Positions 15,465 to 21,880 of a stretch of DNA of 29,911 bases are shown piece after piece. This DNA is from Darwinimomas sp963643215 (lineage in GTDB: Bacteria > Bacillota > Clostridia > Lachnospirales > Lachnospiraceae). The stretch is from NCBI GenBank assembly GCA_963643215.1, contig CAVIJY010000015.1, forward strand, positions 1 to 29,911, written 5' to 3'. A program made the position numbers and the translations under genes. The notes beneath the pieces were generated by a model. The model was not told the DNA's origin and ran no database searches. It saw only the letters and a list, made by a program, of their open reading frames with translations. Each line of letters opens with the position of its first letter. Position 1 is the stretch's first letter.

Positions 15465-16438
15465 GCGTTTTGGCGCGACACAACGAAATCATGCGCATAT
15501 ACAGCCGACGGCAGGACGAGAACAGAGCCGCTCTGGAGCGAAGGCGGGCCGAGATTTATGAGAAGCTTCCGCAGATAGCTGAGCTGGACAAAAGACCGGG
15601 AGCCATGGCGCTTGAGAGATATAGGGCATACATGTCGGCAGGAGACAGTACAGAGCTTGAATCGCTGCGAGAAGAGCTTGCAGGCGTGACAAGAGAGCGG
15701 GAGAGACTGCTCGCTCAGGCGGGATATCCGCCGGACTATCTTAAGATGCATTACACATGCCCGTACTGCCGGGATACAGGATATGATGATGACGGCAATT
15801 ACTGCAGATGCTATGTGCAGATGGAGCAGGCCATGATGCAGACGCAGTCACAGCTGCAAAACATCATACGCAAGGAAAACTTCGATACGCTCAGCTTTGA
15901 ATTCTATGATGATGAGCAGATCATAGACGGGATGGACATGACGCAGCGGCAGTATATGGAGAGGATAGCGGCCTACTGCAGGCGATTCGCGGAGGAATTC
16001 GGAACGAGTGCCAATATCCTGTTCACAGGAGCGACCGGCACAGGCAAATCCTTCCTGTCACACTGCATATGCGCAGAGCTCTTAAAGCAGGAGCACAGCG
16101 TCATATATCTGTCTGCGATAGAGCTGTTTGAGATCATGGCCAAGGTGCGGATGGATAAAGACGCGACGGACGCGATAAAGGAGATGCGGGAGCGCGTGCT
16201 GGAGGCGGAGCTTCTGGTTATAGACGATCTTGGAAGCGAGCTGACCAACACCATGACTGTATCGGATCTGTTTTTTATACTGGAAAAACGCATGGGAGGC
16301 GGGCTGTCCACCATCATTTCCACGAATCTGGGACTGAACCGCATGAGGGATATTTATTCGGAACGCATCACTTCGAGGCTACAAAGCAAATTTGATATCA
16401 TCCCGCTGTACGGGAAGGATATCCGTTTGATAGTGTGA
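15461..16438 (+). CDS. dnaI: Helicase loader DnaI/DnaC-type AAA+ ATPase
   Basis: 325 residues. The N-terminal helical part contains a zinc-binding knuckle (CPYC at 100-103 and CRC at 115-117), as in DnaI helicase-binding domains. The AAA+ domain follows, with Walker A GATGTGKS (190-197), Walker B LLVIDDLGSE (251-260), sensor 1 IISTNLG and a C-terminal arginine finger region ERITSRL. It loads the replicative helicase (DnaC in Bacillota nomenclature) at origins and during restart. Overlaps the DnaB-like gene by four bases. A 104-base gap containing a small GCCGC/GCGGC hairpin precedes prs. Confidence 0.93.
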   Translation: MSVLARHNEIMRIYSRRQDENRAALERRRAEIYEKLPQIAELDKRPGAMALERYRAYMSAGDSTELESLREELAGVTRERERLLAQAGYPPDYLKMHYTCPYCRDTGYDDDGNYCRCYVQMEQAMMQTQSQLQNIIRKENFDTLSFEFYDDEQIIDGMDMTQRQYMERIAAYCRRFAEEFGTSANILFTGATGTGKSFLSHCICAELLKQEHSVIYLSAIELFEIMAKVRMDKDATDAIKEMRERVLEAELLVIDDLGSELTNTMTVSDLFFILEKRMGGGLSTIISTNLGLNRMRDIYSERITSRLQSKFDIIPLYGKDIRLIV

Positions 16439-16542
16439 TGATATCAGGACGGCAGAAGCGCCGCAAAGCGCGGCAGTTCGGTATCAGAGCGCAAGGTAAT
16501 GCACCACATTAAAAGGCAGCAAGGTCGGGAGGAAAGACGCGC

Positions 16543-17745
16543 ATGGCAGAAAATGGAATCAGCAATGTAAGCATGAAGGAGATCCAGACGGTTCCCGTAG
16601 GTTCACTGGGACTGGTTCCGCTGGAGAGCTGCAAGGCCTTCGGCGACAGAGTCAATGACTATATAGTCAAGTGGAGAGCTGAAAAGCAGAGCGAGCACAA
16701 GGACTCTATAGCATTCAACGGATATGAAAGAGACAGCTATATACTGCGGTCAAAGATCAGCCGCTTCGGCTCCGGAGAGGCAAAGTGCACTCTTTACGAC
16801 AGCACACGCGGAACGGATCTCTATGTGCTTGTGGATGTATGCAATTACAGCATGACATACAAGCTCTTCGGCAGGGAAAATCATATGTCTCCCGACGACC
16901 ATTATGCCGATCTGAAGAGAGTGATAGAGGCTGCAGGCGGAAAGGCCAAGAGGATCAATGTCATCATGCCGTTCCTCTATGAGAGCCGTCAGCACAAGAG
17001 AGACGCCAGGGAATCGCTTGACTGTGCGGTTGCGCTTCAGGAGCTCATGAATATGGGCGTGGAGAATATCATCACATTCGACGCACATGATCCGAGAGTG
17101 GCAAATGCGGTGCCGCTCAAGGGCTTCGAGACGGTTCAGCCCACATATCAGTTCATCAAGGCACTTTTGAGAAACGAGCAGGATCTGGTGCTGGATTCAG
17201 ATCATCTCATAGTCATCAGCCCGGATGTCGGAGGAACCGGAAGAGCTATAAACTTCGCCAATCATCTGGGACTTGATGTCGGCATGTTCTACAAGAGAAG
17301 AGACTATTCGCAGGTTATAGACGGCCGCAATCCCATCGTAGCGCACGAGTATCTTGGAAGAGATGTAAAGGGACTGGATATCATCGTGGTTGACGATATG
17401 ATATCATCCGGAGAGAGCATGCTTGAAGTGGCCAAGGCGGTCAAGGACAGAGGCGCGAGAAATGTATATGTATGCGCCACATTCGGACTGTTTACCGGCG
17501 GACTTGATCTTTTTGACGAGTACTACGAGAAGGGCTATATCACAAAGGTGCTGACGACAAACTCCATATATCAGACCCAGGAGCTTCTGTCCAGACCGTA
17601 TTATATCAGCGTGGATCTCAGCAAGTATGTAGCACTGCTCATAGACAATCTCAATCACGACATATCAATCAGCAGTCTGCTTGACCCGACTGACAGGATC
17701 AACAATGTGGTAAATCTTTACAAGAAGGAACATAACCAATTATAA
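16543..17745 (+). CDS. prs: Ribose-phosphate pyrophosphokinase (PRPP synthetase)
   Basis: 400 residues, about 85 longer than the classical ~315-residue enzyme because of extra N-terminal and internal sequence, a variant I know from Clostridia. Conserved elements: DLYVLVDVCNYSM near the ATP flag region, VIMPFLYESRQHKRDARESLDC with the catalytic region, FDAHDPRV for the divalent metal, VISPDVGGTGRA, and the PRPP-binding loop VVDDMISSGES (~282-292). It makes PRPP from ribose 5-phosphate and ATP for nucleotide, His and Trp synthesis in the cytosol. GGGAGG lies ten bases before the ATG. A perfect palindrome follows 15 bases after the stop. Confidence 0.94.
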   Translation: MAENGISNVSMKEIQTVPVGSLGLVPLESCKAFGDRVNDYIVKWRAEKQSEHKDSIAFNGYERDSYILRSKISRFGSGEAKCTLYDSTRGTDLYVLVDVCNYSMTYKLFGRENHMSPDDHYADLKRVIEAAGGKAKRINVIMPFLYESRQHKRDARESLDCAVALQELMNMGVENIITFDAHDPRVANAVPLKGFETVQPTYQFIKALLRNEQDLVLDSDHLIVISPDVGGTGRAINFANHLGLDVGMFYKRRDYSQVIDGRNPIVAHEYLGRDVKGLDIIVVDDMISSGESMLEVAKAVKDRGARNVYVCATFGLFTGGLDLFDEYYEKGYITKVLTTNSIYQTQELLSRPYYISVDLSKYVALLIDNLNHDISISSLLDPTDRINNVVNLYKKEHNQL

Positions 17746-17760
17746 TCGACACCAGCTATG

Positions 17761-17792
17761 TGACAGAGTCCCGGCATGCCGGGACTCTGTCA
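17761..17792. terminator. Perfect 32-base palindrome between prs and proS
   Basis: Each half is TGACAGAGTCCCGGCA or its exact reverse complement, with no spacer, so as RNA it makes a ~14-bp GC-rich stem with a tight CAUG loop. It is followed by GGCAGATAAG, with no T-run on either strand, so a canonical Rho-independent terminator is incomplete. It may instead mark a processing or stabilising 3' end, or a protein-binding palindrome. Confidence 0.55.
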
Positions 17793-17828
17793 GGCAGATA
17801 AGAGATAACAAAAAGGAGCAGTTTTGGC

Positions 17829-19268
17829 ATGGCCGAAGATAAGAAGATGGTGCAGGAGATCACCTCAATGAGTGTGGATTTTGCACAGTGGTACACAGAT
17901 GTAGTGAAAAAAGCGGAGCTTTGCGACTATTCCAATGTCAAGGGGTGCATGGTTATCAAACCGGACGGCTATGCGCTCTGGGAGAATGTACAGGCAGAGC
18001 TTGACAGGAGATTCAAGGCAACGGGCGTGAGAAACTGCTATCAGCCGATGTTCATCCCGGAGAGCCTTCTTCAGAAGGAGAAGGATCATGTGGAGGGATT
18101 TGCACCTGAGGTTGCATGGGTGACTATGGGCGGCGGCGAGGCTCTTCAGGAAAGGATGTGCGTGCGTCCCACATCGGAGACTCTGTTCTGCGATTACTAT
18201 CAGAGAACCGTGCATTCATACCGTGATCTGCCGCAGCTTCTCAATCAGTGGTGCTCGGTAGTGAGATGGGAGAAGACGACGAGACCCTTCCTCAGATCAA
18301 GAGAATTTCTGTGGCAGGAGGGACATACCGCACATGCTACTCAGGAAGAGTCACAGGAGCGCACTATCCAGATGCTCAATGTATATGCGGACTTCGTCGA
18401 GGAGTTTCTGGCGATTCCGGTCATAAGAGGTCAGAAGACAGAAAAGGAGCGCTTCGCAGGTGCGATAGCCACATATACGATAGAGGCATTGATGCATGAC
18501 GGCAAGGCTCTTCAGTCCGGCACAAGCCACAATTTCGGAGACGGTTTCGCCAGAGCGTTCAATATACAGTTTGCGGACAAAGACAACAAGCTGAAGTATG
18601 TTCACCAGACCTCCTGGGGTCTTTCGACAAGGATCATCGGCGCCATCATCATGGTGCACGGAGATGATTCGGGTCTGAAGCTTCCGCCGCTGGTTGCGCC
18701 CACACAGGTGACCATAGTGCCCGTACAGCAGAAGAAGGAGGGCGTGCTGGAGAAGGCCCACGAGCTTGAAGCGGCTCTTAAGGCAGCCGGAGTGCGCGTG
18801 ACGGTCGATGACTCTGAGAAGAGCCCCGGCTTTAAATTTGCAGACTGCGAGATGAGAGGCGTTCCGCTGCGTATAGAGATCGGCCCCAGAGACATTGCCG
18901 AGAACAGATGCGTTTATGTCAGAAGAGATACCCATGAGAAGAGCGAGGTGTCTCTGGATGATATAGCGCAGACCACGAAGGCTATGCTGGATACCATCCA
19001 GAAGGATATGCTGGAGGCGGCCAGAGCTCATATGGAGAGCCATACCTATACGGCAGTAAATTTGGATGAGTTCACGGATATCATCAACAACAAGCCGGGC
19101 TTCATCAAAGCCATGTGGTGCGGATGCCGCGAGTGCGAGGACAAAATCAAGGATCTGACGGCTGCAACATCGCGATGCATGCCGTTCAGGCAGGAGCATA
19201 TATCGGATGTATGCGTATGCTGCGGAAAGCCCGCGACGAAGATGGTTTACTGGGGCAGAGCATATTAA
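17829..19268 (+). CDS. proS: Prolyl-tRNA synthetase, archaeal/eukaryotic type (ProS type 3)
   Basis: 479 residues. Class II synthetase without the large editing insertion of the bacterial type, and with the C-terminal extension of the archaeal/eukaryotic type: zinc-like Cys pairs in MWCGCRECEDKI and VCVCCGKPA, ending in a terminal Tyr (GRAY). Motif 2 lies around VVRWEKTTRPFLRSREFLWQEGH, motif 3 around GLSTRIIGAIIMVHGDD, and the anticodon-binding domain starts near VAPTQVTIVPVQ. It charges tRNA-Pro in the cytosol. Full length. AGGAG lies ten bases before the ATG. The cca gene follows after 11 bases. Confidence 0.96.
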   Translation: MAEDKKMVQEITSMSVDFAQWYTDVVKKAELCDYSNVKGCMVIKPDGYALWENVQAELDRRFKATGVRNCYQPMFIPESLLQKEKDHVEGFAPEVAWVTMGGGEALQERMCVRPTSETLFCDYYQRTVHSYRDLPQLLNQWCSVVRWEKTTRPFLRSREFLWQEGHTAHATQEESQERTIQMLNVYADFVEEFLAIPVIRGQKTEKERFAGAIATYTIEALMHDGKALQSGTSHNFGDGFARAFNIQFADKDNKLKYVHQTSWGLSTRIIGAIIMVHGDDSGLKLPPLVAPTQVTIVPVQQKKEGVLEKAHELEAALKAAGVRVTVDDSEKSPGFKFADCEMRGVPLRIEIGPRDIAENRCVYVRRDTHEKSEVSLDDIAQTTKAMLDTIQKDMLEAARAHMESHTYTAVNLDEFTDIINNKPGFIKAMWCGCRECEDKIKDLTAATSRCMPFRQEHISDVCVCCGKPATKMVYWGRAY

Positions 19269-19279
19269 GGAGGCCGACT

Positions 19280-20485
19280 ATCACTATCCGGATACCGAAG
19301 GGTGCAAAGACAATCATACAGGTATTGAATGACAACGCCCACGACGCCTATGTCGTGGGTGGTTGTGTTCGTGACAGCATATTGGGACGCGACCCGGGAG
19401 ACTGGGACATCACCACCTCCGCGCGTCCGCAGGACGTAAAACGGCTTTTCAGGCGCACGGTGGATACCGGCATAGAGCACGGAACCGTGACCGTGCTTAT
19501 GGACGACGGAGAATACGAGGTAACCACATACCGCATAGACGGAAAATATACAGATGCCAGGCATCCGGATTCTGTGGAATACACAGACGATCTGACAGAG
19601 GATCTGCGCAGGCGCGATTTTACGATCAATGCCATGGCCTATTCGGACGAGAAGGGACTGGTTGACGCGTACGGCGGTATGGAGGATCTGAGCGCACATG
19701 TGATCAGATGCGTCGGAGATCCTGACGAGCGATTCGAAGAGGATGCGCTAAGGATACTTCGCGCCGTGAGATTTGCGGCGCAGCTGGGCTTTGATATAGA
19801 GGAGCATACAGCTCAGGCGATAAAAAATCATGTACCGAGGCTGGCTCTTGTGAGCAAGGAGCGCGTATTTGCGGAGATGAACAAGGCGCTGTGCTCCGAG
19901 CATCCGGAGGCGCTCACGCTCATATATGCACAGGGGATGGAGAGCAGCATCAGCGAGTCATTTCCACTGATAAGAGAGGACGCGGCGGCAGGGATGCGGC
20001 AGGCTGCATATCTGCGAAAGGAGCGTTATCTGAGGTGGGCGGCACTCATGCGGGAGCTGTCTTCGAAGGACGCGGAGAGGATACTGCGGGAGCTGAAAAG
20101 CGATGTGGACACGATACGGCATGTCAGAATGCTGGTGAAGGTGCTCAAGGAGCATACGCCGGTGAGACCGGCTGAGATAAGGCGTCTGCTGAGCGAGATA
20201 GGTCCGGATCTGTTTGAGGATATGATAGCGCTCAAACGCTTCGGCTTCGGGCGTTTCGCAAGAGAGGACTATGACCGGTCGCTGACGGAGTTCTACGGCA
20301 TACTTGAGCGGGGAGATGCGTATACTGTAAAGGCGCTGAAGGTAAGCGGCGCCGATCTGATCGCAAACGGGGTTCAGCCGGGTCCGCATATGGGAGACAT
20401 ACTGAGCGGCATGCTTGAGGCGGTGATCGAGAACCCGTCGCTTAATACAAAGGAACAGCTTCTCGGAATGCTCCGCGGCCTGTAA
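19280..20485 (+). CDS. cca: CCA tRNA nucleotidyltransferase, apparent AUC start
   Basis: 401 residues if started at ATC 19280. The family N-terminus (IPKGAKTIIQVLNDNAHDAYVVGGCVRD) begins right after it. A perfect AAGGAGG at 19267-19273 sits six bases upstream of this ATC, and no ATG, GTG or TTG exists between it and TTG 19325, which would remove the first helix. An in-frame ATG at 19115 lies deep inside proS and has no family similarity. Motifs: GGCVRDSILGR, metal-binding DWDIT, RRDFTINAMAY, EEDALRILRAVRFAAQLGF. The C-terminal ~180 residues are helical; the HD domain of some relatives is not evident. It adds or repairs the 3' CCA of tRNAs, and follows proS, also a tRNA gene. Confidence 0.88.
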   Translation: MTIRIPKGAKTIIQVLNDNAHDAYVVGGCVRDSILGRDPGDWDITTSARPQDVKRLFRRTVDTGIEHGTVTVLMDDGEYEVTTYRIDGKYTDARHPDSVEYTDDLTEDLRRRDFTINAMAYSDEKGLVDAYGGMEDLSAHVIRCVGDPDERFEEDALRILRAVRFAAQLGFDIEEHTAQAIKNHVPRLALVSKERVFAEMNKALCSEHPEALTLIYAQGMESSISESFPLIREDAAAGMRQAAYLRKERYLRWAALMRELSSKDAERILRELKSDVDTIRHVRMLVKVLKEHTPVRPAEIRRLLSEIGPDLFEDMIALKRFGFGRFAREDYDRSLTEFYGILERGDAYTVKALKVSGADLIANGVQPGPHMGDILSGMLEAVIENPSLNTKEQLLGMLRGL

Positions 20486-20493
20486 AGTTTGGT

Positions 20494-20564
20494 TCGGGTG
20501 CGCCTGAACCTCCGGTTACACGGATTGTTTCGTGCTTCGCACTCCCACAATCCGGCTTCAATTC
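20494..20564 (-). repeat. Dispersed palindromic repeat, copy B (71 bases)
   Basis: Read on the minus strand, this matches 11175-11245 at about 84% identity without gaps. It starts nine bases after the cca stop. It contains a hairpin GATTGT/ACAATC enclosing GTGC-GAA-GCAC, plus AACC-GGA-GGTT. On the plus strand its edge also forms GGTTCGGG/CCTGAACC with a TGCG tetraloop (20491-20510). Confidence 0.7.
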
Positions 20565-20589
20565 GGATTCTCGTGGGAGATAGAGTTTT
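20542..20589 (+). terminator. Long hairpin with trailing TTTT, possible cca terminator
   Basis: CTCCCAC-AATCCG (20542-20554) pairs with CGGATT (20564-20569) and GTGGGAG (20573-20579), a 13-bp stem with a three-base CTC bulge and a nine-base loop. TTTT follows at 20586-20589 after six bases. The distance to the T-run is longer than ideal. It competes with the inner hairpin of repeat copy B for the same bases. Confidence 0.45.
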
Positions 20590-20645
20590 GACACTGTAAC
20601 CAAGTTTGTAATAAATGCATACTTTCTTTCATATGACTGTTCCAA

Positions 20646-20651
20646 TATAAT
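20646..20651 (+). promoter_or_regulatory. Candidate -10 box of the mreB promoter
   Basis: Perfect TATAAT. The -35 region at 17 bases (TTTCTT) is poor, so strength is uncertain. A separate TTGACA at 20588 with TAATAA at 20609 (spacing 15) is an alternative. If the TATAAT is used, transcription starts near 20658 and the message begins with the hairpin at 20659, leaving a ~212-base leader. Confidence 0.4.
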
Positions 20652-20658
20652 GATATCA

Positions 20659-20717
20659 GGATTCCAAAGTCAAACAGTGTCCATGCTCGCATGGAAAGCT
20701 GCTTGACCTTGGAATCC
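20659..20717 (+). ncRNA. Long hairpin at the predicted 5' end of the mreB message
   Basis: GGATTCCAA (20659-20667) pairs with TTGGAATCC (20709-20717), GTCAA (20669-20673) with TTGAC (20703-20707), with a one-base A:C mismatch between them. An inner hairpin CCATG-CTCG-CATGG lies at 20681-20694. No T-run follows. Could be a structured leader or a dispersed palindromic element; no known riboswitch class was recognised. Confidence 0.5.
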
Positions 20718-20737
20718 GCCAAACATGAGAAAGAAGC

Positions 20738-20754
20738 GATTTGCGAAGCAAATC
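20738..20754. repeat. Hairpin GATTTGC-GAA-GCAAATC
   Basis: Perfect 7-bp inverted repeat with a GAA triloop. The core GCGAAGC is a heptamer known for forming an exceptionally stable mini-hairpin as single-stranded DNA. Same core as in repeat copy B. Confidence 0.55.
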
Positions 20755-20775
20755 AGCGGATTTCGAATGTTTGCA

Positions 20776-20808
20776 GAATTGCGGGAGCAGCCTGCTGCGA
20801 AGCAATTC
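20776..20808. repeat. Hairpin GAATTGC...GCAATTC with inner GCAG/CTGC stem
   Basis: A 7-bp outer stem (20776-20782 with 20802-20808) encloses GCAG-CCTG-CTGC at 20787-20798. GCGAAGC occurs again on its 3' arm (20797-20803). It lies 61 bases upstream of the mreB start. Confidence 0.5.
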
Positions 20809-20869
20809 GCAGATACCATATAAAAATCGTCCGTTCATGCGGGCTTACACATAGATTTCGGGGGCAAAG

Positions 20870-21880
20870 ATGTTTTTATTCGGATCAAATGATATCGGTA
20901 TCGATCTCGGTACCGCGAGCATACTGGTATATGTAAAGGGCAAGGGAGTTGTCCTGAAGGAGCCCAGCGTGGCGGCCATAGACAGCGACACAGGGAGGAT
21001 ACTGTCCATCGGCGAGGAGGCCCGGCTGATGATCGGAAGGACTCCGGGCAACATCGTGGCTATAAGACCTCTCCGTCAGGGCGTTATCTCGGACTATACC
21101 GTCACGGAAAAGATGATAAAGTACTTCATCAACAAGGCTATCGGAAGACATACATTCCGCAAGCCCCGCGTCGCGGTATGCATACCGTCCGGCGCGACAG
21201 AGGTAGAGAAGAAGGCGGTGGAGGATGCCGCATATCAGGCGGGAGCAAGAGATGTCGCCATCATCGAGGAGCCGGTGGCTGCGGCGATAGGCGCCGGCAT
21301 CGATATCAGCAAGCCCGCGGGCAACATGATAGTGGATATCGGCGGCGGCACCACGGATATAGCGGTTATATCCCTGGGCGGACCGGTAGTCAGCACTTCG
21401 CTGAAGATAGCGGGAGATGACTTCGACGAGGCGATCATCCGCTATATGAGAAAGAAGCACAATCTGCTGATAGGAGAGCGAACCGCAGAGGATATAAAGA
21501 TACAGATCGGAGCGGCTTATAAGCGTCCTGAGATGGTGACGATGGAGGTTCGCGGAAGAAATCTGGTGACGGGACTTCCCAAGACGATCATAGTGACATC
21601 GGATGAGACGCTGGATGCCATACAGGAGAATGCACTTCAGATTGTGGAGTCCGTGCATTCTGTGCTGGAGCGCACACCTCCGGAGCTGGCTGCGGATATC
21701 TTTGACAGAGGCATAGTCATGACAGGCGGCGGCTCGCTGCTGTGGGGACTGGACAAGCTGATACAGGAAAAGACAGGTATAAATACTGTCATAGCGGACG
21801 ACCCGATGACAGCTGTAGCGATAGGAACCGGCAAGTTCATCGAATTCCAGAACGATCACGGGAAAAAAGATTTTGACTGA
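20870..21880 (+). CDS. mreB: Rod shape-determining protein MreB/Mbl family
   Basis: 336 residues, actin-like ATPase. Phosphate-1 motif GIDLGTAS (10-17), DYTVTEKMIKYFI and PRVAVCIPSG typical of MreB, phosphate-2 motif IVDIGGGTTD (~157-166), adenosine motif GIVMTGGGSLLWGLD, and C-terminal VAIGTGKFIE. The N-terminal MFLFGSND fits the short amphipathic membrane-contact segment. It polymerises under the membrane and guides elongation of the cell wall. It stands alone without mreCD; in Firmicutes such orphan copies are often Mbl or MreBH, so the paralog is undetermined. GGGGGC sits six bases before the ATG. Its stop overlaps the recD2 start by one base (TGATG). Confidence 0.94.
   Translation: MFLFGSNDIGIDLGTASILVYVKGKGVVLKEPSVAAIDSDTGRILSIGEEARLMIGRTPGNIVAIRPLRQGVISDYTVTEKMIKYFINKAIGRHTFRKPRVAVCIPSGATEVEKKAVEDAAYQAGARDVAIIEEPVAAAIGAGIDISKPAGNMIVDIGGGTTDIAVISLGGPVVSTSLKIAGDDFDEAIIRYMRKKHNLLIGERTAEDIKIQIGAAYKRPEMVTMEVRGRNLVTGLPKTIIVTSDETLDAIQENALQIVESVHSVLERTPPELAADIFDRGIVMTGGGSLLWGLDKLIQEKTGINTVIADDPMTAVAIGTGKFIEFQNDHGKKDFD

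Larger units (their letters stand above)
20486..20869. other. Non-coding region between cca and mreB, rich in hairpins
   Basis: 384 bases with no supportable gene; the short open frames here run through the hairpins and match nothing I know. It holds, in order: repeat copy B (20494-20564), a long hairpin followed by TTTT (20542-20589), a TTGACA at 20588-20593, a perfect TATAAT at 20646-20651, and three further hairpins (20659-20717, 20738-20754, 20776-20808). The heptamer GCGAAGC forms the loop in the repeat-B hairpin and in the second element, and lies on the 3' arm in the third. Confidence 0.7.

Noticed and set aside
19115..19279. 5' extension of cca starting at an ATG inside proS
   Set aside because: The extension lies out of frame within the well-conserved C-terminal Cys-rich region of proS, has no similarity to CCA-adding enzymes, and would ignore the perfect Shine-Dalgarno at 19267-19273.
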